Positions 19,774 through 29,811 of a DNA stretch of 64,000 nt are shown here, one piece after another; position 1 is the first letter of the stretch; each line of letters starts with the position of its first letter. Made by a program: the position numbers and the translations under genes. The DNA lies in contig CAIUAN010000005.1 of assembly GCA_903897145.1 (NCBI GenBank), positions 1 to 64,000 on the forward strand. The letters run 5' to 3'. This stretch comes from an uncultured Bacteroidia bacterium (GTDB lineage: Bacteria; Bacteroidota; Bacteroidia; Bacteroidales; Prolixibacteraceae). Under the pieces are notes generated by a model. The model worked only from the letters and a program-made list of their open reading frames with translations, did not search any database and was not told the DNA's origin.

Positions 19774-22281
19774 ATGAATCTTTCTCCTGAAACGTATGCT
19801 GATGTGATCCTGCCGCTCCCCTTGGCAGGATCATTCACGTATACGATACCAGAGGAACTTGAAGGCCAGATTCAGCCTGGAATGCGCGTAATTGTGCAGT
19901 TTGGAGCAAAGAAATTCTACTCGGCATTGGTTCATAAGATTCATCATCAAAAGCCTATCAATTATCAAACAAAACCCATCGAGTACACCATTGATTCGAA
20001 ACCTATTATTGCCAATTCGAGTTTTGCCTTCTGGGAATGGATTGCAGGATATTATCATTGTACGTTGGGTGAAGTTCTGAAGGCCGCCCTTCCTTCGGGC
20101 TTGAAATTAGAGAGCGAAACGAGAATTAATTTCAATGCGGATTTTATTGAACAAGAAGAGACTAAGCTAACTCCCAAAGAACAACTTTTATTTGAATTGA
20201 TTCGAGAAAAACATAGTCTATCGATTTCAGAGTTGAATAATTCATTGCTAAAAAAAGGGTCGTTGGTTGTGGTCAAAGAATTACTGCAAAAAGGGGCAGT
20301 CTCTATTGAAGAGGAGATGAAAGAGAGTTATCGACTAAAAACGCAGACTTATATTGCGCTCCACGAAAATTTAAATACCGAATTAAAAGTCGGCAACGCC
20401 TTAGATTCCATCAAGAAAATCGCCCTACAACATCAGTTATTCCTCGGATTTCTTGCTCTTGCAGAGGATCAAAAATTTGAGCACCACGAAGGAATTTTAA
20501 AAAAAGATTTACTCAGTCATACTAGCATATCAGTCGCTGTGCTTCAGGGGCTAATCAAAAAAAATATTTTCATTGCGATTGAGAAAACTGCCGATCGACT
20601 GGCCTCCTTTGATGGAGAACTAAAAGCCATTTCGCAGTTAAGTGAGGCGCAAACAGAGGCATACGATGCCATCAAATCTTGGTTCGAACAGAAACCCGTA
20701 ACCTTACTCCATGGAGTTACCTCAAGCGGTAAAACGGAGATTTATATTAAACTTATTCAAGAATGTCTAGAACAAGGAAAGCAAGTTTTGTACTTACTTC
20801 CAGAAATTGGATTGTCGACGCAGATCATTGGTCGACTAACCCGTGTTTTCGGAGATAAAGCGGGTATTTATCACTCAAAATTCAGCGATTCAGAACGCGT
20901 AGAGATCTGGAATAAAGTGCTGAATTTCGGTCAGATGAGAGATGACAAAAAAACGGAGGATGATTATCAACTTATCGTTGGAACACGATCTTCCTTATTT
21001 TTGCCATTTACCAATTTAGGCTTAATTGTCATTGACGAAGAGCATGAAAATAGTTTTAAGCAATACGATCCCGCTCCCCGCTATCATGCTCGTGATGCAG
21101 CAGTTATTCTTGGTCATCTTCAGAATGCTCCAATATTATTAGGCACGGCTACCCCTGCGGTTGAGACCTACTTTAATGCTCAATCTGGAAAGTTTGGGTT
21201 AGTCACCTTAAGTGAACGCCATCAGAAGATTGAGATGCCTGAAATCTTAACAGCTGATTTCAAAGACGCTTATCGAAGAAAGCAAATGAATTCGCATCTG
21301 ACGCCGCTGTTATTTTCAGAAATGACTGAGGCATTAGAGCGTAAAGAGCAGATCATATTATTTCAAAACAGAAGAGGTTTTTCACCTTTTGTTGAGTGCC
21401 GTCTTTGTGCTTGGATCCCCAAATGTGCCCACTGCGACGTGAGCTTAACCTATCATAAGCACAATAATTCATTAGTTTGTCATTATTGTGGCTACTCAAT
21501 TAATCACCCTGGCGCATGCTCAAGCTGCGGAAATAAAGAACTTACAAACAAAGGCTTTGGGACCGAAAAAGTAGAAGAAGATCTGCAATCCATATTTCCG
21601 GATGCAAAGATTGATCGCATGGATCTTGACACCACACGATCGAAGCATGGGTTCGAAAAGATCATCAAGCGCTTTGAGAACAAAGAAATAGACATCCTCA
21701 TTGGAACACAAATGGTGACCAAAGGATTAGACTTTGAAAATGTAAGTATCGTAGGGATTCTTAATGCCGATAACCTATTAAATCAGCCGGATTTCAGGGC
21801 GTACGAAAGAAGCTATCAACTCATGGCGCAAGTTGGTGGTCGAGCAGGGAGAAAAAACAAACGCGGGAAAGTGATCATCCAAACCTCAGAGCCTACCCAT
21901 CCAATCATTCTAAACGTTCAGAATAACGATTATGAGGCGATGTACCGAGGGCAAATTGCAGAGAGAGAGCATTTCAAATACCCACCTTTTCATCGAATGA
22001 TCGGCATTACACTAAAGCATAGAGACAAAAAGGAACTTGATCGAATCACAGACGAACTTTCGAATAGACTTCGCGAACGATTTGGGACTAGAATACTCGG
22101 ACCAGAGTATCCACTAATCAACCGGATAAAACTACAGTATATCAAGCAGATATGGATAAAAATAGAGCGCGAGATTTCTGTGGTTAGTGCCAAGAGACAG
22201 ATGCAAGAAATTCTGGATCAAGTAAAATTACGTGACGGTAATAAGGCAATCCAAATCGCGATTGATGTGGATCCAATCTAA
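19774..22281 (+). CDS. priA: Primosomal protein N' (replication restart helicase)
   Basis: LLHGVTSSGKTEIYIKLI, IVIDEEHENSFKQYDPAPRYHARDAA, Zn-binding Cys clusters and GTQMVTKGLDFENVSIVGI. Confidence 0.96.
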   Translation: MNLSPETYADVILPLPLAGSFTYTIPEELEGQIQPGMRVIVQFGAKKFYSALVHKIHHQKPINYQTKPIEYTIDSKPIIANSSFAFWEWIAGYYHCTLGEVLKAALPSGLKLESETRINFNADFIEQEETKLTPKEQLLFELIREKHSLSISELNNSLLKKGSLVVVKELLQKGAVSIEEEMKESYRLKTQTYIALHENLNTELKVGNALDSIKKIALQHQLFLGFLALAEDQKFEHHEGILKKDLLSHTSISVAVLQGLIKKNIFIAIEKTADRLASFDGELKAISQLSEAQTEAYDAIKSWFEQKPVTLLHGVTSSGKTEIYIKLIQECLEQGKQVLYLLPEIGLSTQIIGRLTRVFGDKAGIYHSKFSDSERVEIWNKVLNFGQMRDDKKTEDDYQLIVGTRSSLFLPFTNLGLIVIDEEHENSFKQYDPAPRYHARDAAVILGHLQNAPILLGTATPAVETYFNAQSGKFGLVTLSERHQKIEMPEILTADFKDAYRRKQMNSHLTPLLFSEMTEALERKEQIILFQNRRGFSPFVECRLCAWIPKCAHCDVSLTYHKHNNSLVCHYCGYSINHPGACSSCGNKELTNKGFGTEKVEEDLQSIFPDAKIDRMDLDTTRSKHGFEKIIKRFENKEIDILIGTQMVTKGLDFENVSIVGILNADNLLNQPDFRAYERSYQLMAQVGGRAGRKNKRGKVIIQTSEPTHPIILNVQNNDYEAMYRGQIAEREHFKYPPFHRMIGITLKHRDKKELDRITDELSNRLRERFGTRILGPEYPLINRIKLQYIKQIWIKIEREISVVSAKRQMQEILDQVKLRDGNKAIQIAIDVDPI

Positions 22282-22483
22282 CAAGAAACCTTGAAATACC
22301 TATCGCTTTCGAGCCAAAAACAAATCATATCAATCTATTTATCAACACTATAAGAACTAATTCAAATTAGAAATAGAAATAATTTCATTTTTTTAACATC
22401 GGATTAGAGCCAATTGAAAAGGAATGTCAGCTAATTCGGGTTAAAATGCTAAATTTGAACCGATCTTAAAAAAAATAACTTCA

Positions 22484-23284
22484 ATGGCAAAAGTAATTGC
22501 GATAGCAAACCAAAAAGGCGGAGTAGGAAAAACGACAACAGCGATCAATCTCGCTGCTAGTCTTGCTGTTTTGGAGTATCGAGTATTGCTTATCGATGCC
22601 GATCCACAAGCAAATGCAACCTCAGGAGTTGGCTTTGATGTGCGCAATGTCAAGACTAGTATTTACGAATGTGTGGTTGATGATGTGGATCCGAGGTCAA
22701 TTATTTTAAATACCAAAACGCCAAACTTTGATCTTTTGCCTTCTCATATCGACCTTGTTGGTGCAGAGATTGAGATGCTTAATCTTCCTAATCGGGAGAA
22801 AGTTCTGAAGCAAGTGATTGATAAAATAGCGAGTGATTATGATTTTATATTGATCGATTGCTCTCCATCACTTGGCTTAATAACTGTGAATGCATTAACG
22901 GCAGCAGATTCAGTATTAATTCCGGTGCAATGCGAATATTTTGCCCTTGAGGGATTAGGAAAGCTGCTCAATACAATAAAGATTATTCAAAGTCGACTTA
23001 ATCCAGAGTTGCAGATTGAAGGATTCTTGCTCACCATGTTTGATTCGAGGCTGAACTTATCGAATCAAGTTTACGAAGAGGTAAAGAAACACTTTCAAGA
23101 GATGGTTTTTGAAACCGTAATAACGAGAAATATCCGACTTTCTGAGGCTCCAAGTTATGGTCTGCCAGCAGTCGAATATGATATCACCTCAAAAGGAGCT
23201 CAGTCGTATCTTAATTTCGCGCGCGAGTTATTGCAAAATAACAACATGACGAAGATGGATCAGGCTGAAAAACTAGAACTATAA
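22484..23284 (+). CDS. parA: Chromosome partitioning ATPase ParA/Soj
   Basis: IANQKGGVGKTTTAINLAASLA, LLIDADPQANATSGVG and LIDCSPSLGLITVNAL. Confidence 0.96.
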   Translation: MAKVIAIANQKGGVGKTTTAINLAASLAVLEYRVLLIDADPQANATSGVGFDVRNVKTSIYECVVDDVDPRSIILNTKTPNFDLLPSHIDLVGAEIEMLNLPNREKVLKQVIDKIASDYDFILIDCSPSLGLITVNALTAADSVLIPVQCEYFALEGLGKLLNTIKIIQSRLNPELQIEGFLLTMFDSRLNLSNQVYEEVKKHFQEMVFETVITRNIRLSEAPSYGLPAVEYDITSKGAQSYLNFARELLQNNNMTKMDQAEKLEL

Positions 23285-23301
23285 TTTAAAGATATTGGAT
23301 T

Positions 23302-24174
23302 ATGATAAAAAGAAACGCACTTGGAAGAGGCTTAGGGGCATTAATTGAAGGAAGTGACATGCCTGTTGGCGCTCCAGTTTCAAATGAGATAGCTATCAAT
23401 GAAATAGTAGCTAACCCATTTCAACCGCGTATCCATTTTGATGAAGAGGCACTTTTTGATCTCTCGAACTCAATAAAAGAGTTGGGTATTATCCAACCAA
23501 TTACTTTACGCAAACTTGCTGAACATAAATATCAGATCATTGCAGGTGAAAGGCGTTTTAGAGCCTCGAAAATTGCGGGATTAACAACTATTCCTGCTTT
23601 CATTCGTGAGGCAGGTGATGAGACGATGTTAGAAATGGCGCTTGTTGAAAACATCCAACGGGAAGATCTTGACGCCATTGAGATTGCCTTAAGCTACCAA
23701 AGATTAATCGACGAGTGCAATCTAACACAAGAAACTCTAAGTGAGAAAGTTGGGAAAAAGCGGTCAACTGTCTCAAACTATTTGCGCTTGCTTAAGTTGC
23801 CAGCCACCGTGCAAAAAGCGATCAGAGAGCAAGAGATCACCATGGGACATGCCCGTGCTTTAGTAAACATTCCTGAGCCGGAAACACAGATTATGATCTA
23901 CAGGCAAGTTGTCAAATACGATTTTTCTGTAAGAAAAACAGAAGATATTGTTAGGAAAATCAACTTAGAAGATAGCGAAGATCAAGCTAAAGGTAAAAAA
24001 TCAGCGCCGTTCCCAGATGAATACCGAGAGCTAAAAAATCACCTCACTAATTATTTTAGGACGAATGTAGTCTTTAAGATTAATGATCTAGGGAAAGGTA
24101 AAATCGAAATTCCATTTGGAGATCCTAAAGATCTTGAGCGGATCATTGGAATATTTGACAAGCTAAATCTCTGA
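23302..24174 (+). CDS. parB: Chromosome partitioning protein ParB/Spo0J
   Basis: RNALGRGLGALI, NPFQPR, YQIIAGERRFRASKIAG and VENIQREDLDAIEIA. Confidence 0.96.
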   Translation: MIKRNALGRGLGALIEGSDMPVGAPVSNEIAINEIVANPFQPRIHFDEEALFDLSNSIKELGIIQPITLRKLAEHKYQIIAGERRFRASKIAGLTTIPAFIREAGDETMLEMALVENIQREDLDAIEIALSYQRLIDECNLTQETLSEKVGKKRSTVSNYLRLLKLPATVQKAIREQEITMGHARALVNIPEPETQIMIYRQVVKYDFSVRKTEDIVRKINLEDSEDQAKGKKSAPFPDEYRELKNHLTNYFRTNVVFKINDLGKGKIEIPFGDPKDLERIIGIFDKLNL

Positions 24175-24182
24175 AAAAAATA

Positions 24183-24836
24183 GTGCAGACAAGCATGCTG
24201 AGAACTATTCTTGCAGGACTTTTTATTCTAGTCATTCTAACAACGGGTAATCTAGCATCGACTGCTCAACCGTTGAAAATATCGAATGATAGTCTTAAGG
24301 TGACAGCTCCGGCTCCAAAGGTGCAAAGATCCCCAAAGAAAGCCTCAATCTATGCCGCACTGATCCCTGGTTTAGGTCAGATATATAACAAGAAATATTG
24401 GAAATTGCCCATCGTATATGGAGGATATGCAGGATTAATCTATGTTTTAGGATGGAACAACAACAACTATTCCGACTATGCACAAGGCTATCGAATTATT
24501 GCTCAATATACTAACGCTGCCAGTTTAAAAACCGACGAGCGACTCTTTTTAACCAATTTGATTAAAAATCCATCCATACAATTAGATAATCCAGCCACAT
24601 TTACATACATCTCAGATCAATTAAAAAGCGGTAAAGATTTCTTTCGTCGCAACAGAGACCTTACAATCATCTGCATTGCTATGATGCATGTATTGAGCAT
24701 TATAGATGCGAGTGTCGATGCCAATCTATTTGATTTCGACATCAACAACGACATTAGCATGAGGATTGAGCCGATGCCAATCAATGTAGGGACTCAAAAC
24801 ACAGGAATGGGAATTAATGTAGCTATTCACTTTTAA
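24183..24836 (+). CDS. DUF5683 domain protein
   Basis: SPKKASIYAALIPGLGQIYNKKYWKLPIVYGG plus position directly after parB. Confidence 0.88.
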   Translation: MQTSMLRTILAGLFILVILTTGNLASTAQPLKISNDSLKVTAPAPKVQRSPKKASIYAALIPGLGQIYNKKYWKLPIVYGGYAGLIYVLGWNNNNYSDYAQGYRIIAQYTNAASLKTDERLFLTNLIKNPSIQLDNPATFTYISDQLKSGKDFFRRNRDLTIICIAMMHVLSIIDASVDANLFDFDINNDISMRIEPMPINVGTQNTGMGINVAIHF

Positions 24837-24848
24837 CACGTTCAAATC

Positions 24849-26447
24849 ATGAAACAGATCTTTCAACTCATAGTTGCCATTACCCTTTTGACTTTAAACA
24901 CCAAGAGTTACAGTCAAACATCAGAGGCACAGGTTAAGCCTGAATCGATAACCTCAGGAGTCCAGCCAGTAGATTCAGTCAAAATAAACCCTTCTGGTTT
25001 AAATTTCAATGACAATATTGACACGATTCTTTCGGATAAGCTAGACTCCATGATGCACACCTGGTACGTAGAGAATTCTTTTCCTGTAGATAGTATCAAT
25101 GCAGCCTATGCAGCCGATTCACTCCAACAAGCATTGCCAGATTCGATCTACATTCAACGTTTGCAGAGTCTTGATTCCTATATCGCTCTGCCATACAATG
25201 ACATGGTTCGGAAATTAATTAATTTTTATTTTAATCGAAGAAAAGGGATGGTTTCAGTGATGATGGGATTGACAAATTACTACTTCCCTTTATTTGAAGA
25301 AACATTGGCAAAATATGATCTCCCAGCTGAATTAAAATACCTTCCAATCATTGAATCTGCGTTAAATCCAAAGATTGTTTCTAGAGCAGGAGCATCGGGA
25401 CTTTGGCAATTTATGTATGGCACTGGAAAGATGTATGGATTAGAGATTAATTCATATATCGACGAACGAAACGACCCTATTAAATCAACCGATGCCGCTG
25501 CTCGATATCTCAGAGACCTCTATGCAATCTATGGTGATTGGCATGTTGTTATTGCAGCCTACAATTGCGGACCAGGAAATATCAATAAGGCCGTACGTCG
25601 TTCGGGAGGAAAACAAAGCTATTGGGAGATCTATGCTCAGCTACCCAAGGAAACAAGAGGGTATATCCCAGTTTTTATTGCAGCCAATTACGTGATGAAT
25701 TTTGCCAAGGAGCATAATATCGCAAGCGCCAAGCCTATATTCACCCTTCTAACCGACACAATTGTTGTGACATCATATTTACATTTCGAGCAGATCTCAA
25801 ATACTCTTCAGATTCCAATCGAAGAGATAAGACAATTAAACCCACAATACAAGCGAGATATTATTCCGGCAAAACCAGATAAGGAATTGGTGTTGAAGTT
25901 ACCTATCGATAAAATATCCCCTTTCATTGATGCACAGAATCAAATATTTGCCTTTGATAGAGATAAATATTTTCCTGACAACCAATTAGTCCCAATAAAA
26001 GACGATCGTGGTTATCGATATGCTGATACAGGTGGTAAACGGAAAATTTATTATACCGTGCGTGGCGGAGACAAACCCAATTCGATTGCTGCGAAATATA
26101 AAGTTGAGGTTAGCGATATCAGCGAATGGAATCATCTAAAGCACAATCGCCTTAAAGTTGGGCAGCGCCTAGTCCTATTTGTCGATTCCAAACAGTCAAA
26201 AACTGCAGCGGCTAAAGAAGAACAAAAAAAGAAAGCTACTGAAACAAAAAATGAGGTTGTGAAAGAAACAACAACCGCATCAACTGATGGATTTACCTAT
26301 TACACAGTTCGCAATGGAGATAACTTAAGTAAAATTGCCAAACAATTTACTGGAGTCACGGACGCCGAAATAAAAACGATAAATAACATTAAGAACGAAA
26401 AAAATCTTGTGATCGGTCAGAAATTAAAAATACCGATAAAAAGCTAA
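24849..26447 (+). CDS. MltD-like lytic transglycosylase with two LysM domains
   Basis: LKYLPIIESALNPKIVSRAGASGLWQFMYGTGKMYGL and VIAAYNCGPGNINKAVRR; LysM repeats YTVRGGDKPNSIAAKYKV and YTVRNGDNLSKIAKQF. Confidence 0.95.
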   Translation: MKQIFQLIVAITLLTLNTKSYSQTSEAQVKPESITSGVQPVDSVKINPSGLNFNDNIDTILSDKLDSMMHTWYVENSFPVDSINAAYAADSLQQALPDSIYIQRLQSLDSYIALPYNDMVRKLINFYFNRRKGMVSVMMGLTNYYFPLFEETLAKYDLPAELKYLPIIESALNPKIVSRAGASGLWQFMYGTGKMYGLEINSYIDERNDPIKSTDAAARYLRDLYAIYGDWHVVIAAYNCGPGNINKAVRRSGGKQSYWEIYAQLPKETRGYIPVFIAANYVMNFAKEHNIASAKPIFTLLTDTIVVTSYLHFEQISNTLQIPIEEIRQLNPQYKRDIIPAKPDKELVLKLPIDKISPFIDAQNQIFAFDRDKYFPDNQLVPIKDDRGYRYADTGGKRKIYYTVRGGDKPNSIAAKYKVEVSDISEWNHLKHNRLKVGQRLVLFVDSKQSKTAAAKEEQKKKATETKNEVVKETTTASTDGFTYYTVRNGDNLSKIAKQFTGVTDAEIKTINNIKNEKNLVIGQKLKIPIKS

Positions 26448-26472
26448 TCATCAAGTTGCCACTCGTTCTAAG

Positions 26473-27936
26473 TTATGGTTTAGACTCTGATATTCCCAAG
26501 GTTAAGTTACCAGAAAATACGATGTTAGCCTTCACAGACTTTGGGGTCAAGTAGAGATCCGACACTCTTAGCTTAGTTAATTTTCCTTGGAGCTCAAATC
26601 CAAATGCTAGAGGATAGTGAGTAATTAACTTTTTTATCTGAGACTCCACATCCAAAACATTTGATCGAAAAGGAATTGCCAAGGAAGAAGTTATTGACCG
26701 TTCAATTTTCCCATTAAAAAGCCATTTTGATGATTTCAGCAAGAGGTTATGAGTCTTCAAATCGAACTTCAGATCTTTTATTCGAAGGGTCGTATCTTCA
26801 GCATTAAAATAGGGCACTCCAGTCAGATATAACAACCCATTTATACTTCCAGTGACCTTTGTTTCAACGACCATCCGCTGATAGTTACCATACACTCTGA
26901 AGTTTTCAAATTTTAATTTCCTAGAACCAAAAACAAAAACCGAGTCGCTCAATTGGGTATTAAGCTCCCTATTAATGGTTGGGTAAGGAATGTCGGTTAA
27001 TAAATTTATTTTAAACGTATCGCTCGCAGCTTTAAGAGGCAACATATCAGGCAATTTCGAGATTTTTGCACCATTGGGAGGAGTATCCATTATACAATCC
27101 ACTTCGGAGGTTATGGCAGCACCAACTCTAATTAATCCTCCAGAACCCTTAACTGGCAGGACCGATATTGAGTTTGGAACGATCGACAACCAGGCATTGT
27201 AACTACCAGGAATTTTAAATGGGCTCCATAACATAGCCCACCCTTTCTCTGCAGAGGATCGAAAATTAAAATTAGAAGCAAATAGAGTATCTATTTGGGA
27301 AGAAAAGCTTTGAAGGTATGAGGGCAGAAGTAAATTAGCCACGAGGGTTATTGGTACGTCTACGGAGCCAATTTTGACAGCTGGCTTTTTGGTCCATGAG
27401 AAACCATCTGAAATTGTTTGGGTCTTAATGCTCCAATCTTGGCCGAGTGAGAGCTTTGTTTTATAGCGAAGTTTAATCTGTCCGGAATATTGCCACGAGT
27501 CAACCATCGGCAGATTGTATCCAAAAACTTTTACCCCTTTCTGAAAAGTTACCTGAGCAGGCAACTCCCAACTCAATTGATCCTGATCAAAGCTTAGCTT
27601 GATAGCGCCATCGCGTGAGGCTAAGAGTTTCAAATTATCATGATCGTGATCGAGGAAACTGGTATCTTGGTAAAGGATAGTTTCAACTTTTTGGTTGATT
27701 AACGACTCAAGTTTCGATGTTTTTATCTCTGCAAATAAATTAATTACAGAGATCTGAGGTTTTGAAACGACCGAAGCGTAATTCTCATCTGGACTTAGGG
27801 GTTTGAGCACCTGACATTGATCGAGTCCGAATAAACTCAGAACGCATAAGATCCAAACTAAAATACGTTGAAAGAAAGGTATCATAGGAAATTTTCGATC
27901 AAACAACATTAAACATTGGGACAGAAAGATCCTCAA
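26473..27936 (-). CDS. DUF4403 family protein
   Basis: 487 aa, N-terminal hydrophobic segment; INLFAEIKTSKLESLINQKVETILYQD and the overall pattern match DUF4403. Confidence 0.8.
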   Translation of the reverse strand: MRIFLSQCLMLFDRKFPMIPFFQRILVWILCVLSLFGLDQCQVLKPLSPDENYASVVSKPQISVINLFAEIKTSKLESLINQKVETILYQDTSFLDHDHDNLKLLASRDGAIKLSFDQDQLSWELPAQVTFQKGVKVFGYNLPMVDSWQYSGQIKLRYKTKLSLGQDWSIKTQTISDGFSWTKKPAVKIGSVDVPITLVANLLLPSYLQSFSSQIDTLFASNFNFRSSAEKGWAMLWSPFKIPGSYNAWLSIVPNSISVLPVKGSGGLIRVGAAITSEVDCIMDTPPNGAKISKLPDMLPLKAASDTFKINLLTDIPYPTINRELNTQLSDSVFVFGSRKLKFENFRVYGNYQRMVVETKVTGSINGLLYLTGVPYFNAEDTTLRIKDLKFDLKTHNLLLKSSKWLFNGKIERSITSSLAIPFRSNVLDVESQIKKLITHYPLAFGFELQGKLTKLRVSDLYLTPKSVKANIVFSGNLTLGISESKP

Positions 27937-27950
27937 CCCTCATTCCAAGG

Positions 27951-28769
27951 CTAGAGTGCCGCAATTAATTCTTTAATTATCAAGCTCATCTTCGGCTCTG
28001 CCAGTCTGGCCACATGTTGAACTTCCTCGTGTGAAATTTCGACAATATGGCCTGGCACGCCGCTATCCGTAACGATAGAGATCCCAAAAACACGAATACC
28101 CATATGACGAGCCACGATTACTTCTGGCACAGTTGACATACCGATGGCATCAGCACCTAAGATGCGAAACATTTTATACTCAGCTGGAGTTTCAAAAGTA
28201 GGTCCAGTAACACCAATATAAACTCCCTCTTTCAGATCCAACTGATTCTTTAGGGCAATGTTACGTGCCAGACTCTGAAGTTGAAGATCATATGCCTGGC
28301 TCATATCAGGGAATCGAGGGCCCAATTGATCAAGATTTGGACCTGTCAATGGACTAAATCCAAACATGTTAATATGATCCGTAATCATCATCAAGTCGCC
28401 AACAGCAAAATCAGGATTTAATCCACCACACGCATTGGAAACTAGCAAGGTATTAATCCCTAAATCATTCATCACACGAACAGGGAATGTAACTTTGATC
28501 ATGTCGTATCCTTCATAGAAATGAAAACGGCCTTGCATGGCGAGGATATATTTACCGCCAAGCTTTCCAAATATCAGTTTACCTTGATGACCTTCTACGG
28601 TAGACAATGGAAAATTAGGAATTTCAGAATAAGGTAAGGTTTTAATAATCTCAATCTCATTTACCAATCCACCAAGACCAGTGCCGAGTATAACCCCAAT
28701 CTCAACTTTAATCCCAATTACTGTTTGAATAAAAGTCGATGTTTCCTTTATTTTTTTTAACATAATCAA
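27951..28769 (-). CDS. Purine-nucleoside phosphorylase
   Basis: GVILGTGLGGLVNEIE, MQGRFHFYEGYDM, LLVSNACGGLNPDFAVGDLMMITDHIN and GVTGPTFETPAEYKMFRILGADAIGMSTVPEVIVARH. Confidence 0.95.
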   Translation of the reverse strand: MIMLKKIKETSTFIQTVIGIKVEIGVILGTGLGGLVNEIEIIKTLPYSEIPNFPLSTVEGHQGKLIFGKLGGKYILAMQGRFHFYEGYDMIKVTFPVRVMNDLGINTLLVSNACGGLNPDFAVGDLMMITDHINMFGFSPLTGPNLDQLGPRFPDMSQAYDLQLQSLARNIALKNQLDLKEGVYIGVTGPTFETPAEYKMFRILGADAIGMSTVPEVIVARHMGIRVFGISIVTDSGVPGHIVEISHEEVQHVARLAEPKMSLIIKELIAAL

Positions 28770-29802
28770 AAACCTTTCTATTAAATTCGCTACCCTTATT
28801 GTTTAAGAAACTAATTCCTACTGGGATATAAAACATTTTTTGACGAATAAAATCTGGGATATCTTGCGTATCCCGAAATCGAACCATATCCTTCTCAGTG
28901 GTCACGATAATTTTATTTGCCCGTTCAATTTCATCAAATTTAGTACGAATACGATCTATATTTTTGGCTGTAAATTGATGATGATCAGGAAAGATCAGTT
29001 CAGTTATTTTAGTATGACTTTCCGACAAATACTGTTTGAGCGGTTTTGGATTTGCAATCCCTGTAACCAATAAGATCGAAGATCCCCCTTTGAGGTCTGC
29101 CGGGATATCAAACACATCTTCAGGAAAAACAGGCATTAATGAACCATAGGTAATGTTTGTAAAGAAAAGATCTTGGTAAGGCCGAATTTCAAGCTCTTTG
29201 GTAATAATGCGCTCATCAATGGGCTGTAGCTCTTTCGGACATTTAGTTACGATAATGATTGTTGCTCGATATTTATTAAACGCTGATTCTCGGAGGCGAC
29301 CATGCGGAAGCAATGAATCTTTGGTAATTAACCGGTTATAATCGGTTAATAGAATATTGATACCGGGATTTACATATTGATGTTGAAATGCATCATCCAA
29401 TAAAATCACATCTGGTTCAGGTATCGACTGTAGCATTTTAGTAATCCCGCGAACACGATTTGAGTCAACTGCCACTAGCAGATCATCAAATTTAAGTTTG
29501 ATTTGCAGAGGCTCATCCCCCACTTGACGCACCGTAGAGGTACTTTCAACAAATTGAAAACCTCTAGTTTTTCGTTTGTAACCTCTACTCAACACTCCAA
29601 CTTTAAAATTCGTCTTTAGCAATTGAGCGATGTATTCTGTATGCGGAGTTTTTCCAGTACCACCAGCCGTGATATTTCCAATGGAGATAACAGGACGATC
29701 GAACTCTTTAGACGATAGTATTTTAAGGTTGAAAAGCTCATTCCTGAGACTCACAAGCATCCCATAAAACAGAGACAATAATTTCAAAATGAGATACTTC
29801 AT
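28708..29802 (-). CDS. lpxK: Tetraacyldisaccharide 4'-kinase
   Basis: PVISIGNITAGGTGKTPHTEYIA and ILLDDAFQHQYVNPGINILLTDYNR. Confidence 0.95.
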   Translation of the reverse strand: MKYLILKLLSLFYGMLVSLRNELFNLKILSSKEFDRPVISIGNITAGGTGKTPHTEYIAQLLKTNFKVGVLSRGYKRKTRGFQFVESTSTVRQVGDEPLQIKLKFDDLLVAVDSNRVRGITKMLQSIPEPDVILLDDAFQHQYVNPGINILLTDYNRLITKDSLLPHGRLRESAFNKYRATIIIVTKCPKELQPIDERIITKELEIRPYQDLFFTNITYGSLMPVFPEDVFDIPADLKGGSSILLVTGIANPKPLKQYLSESHTKITELIFPDHHQFTAKNIDRIRTKFDEIERANKIIVTTEKDMVRFRDTQDIPDFIRQKMFYIPVGISFLNNKGSEFNRKVFDYVKKNKGNIDFYSNSNWD

Positions 29803-29811
29803 CCAAATAGA

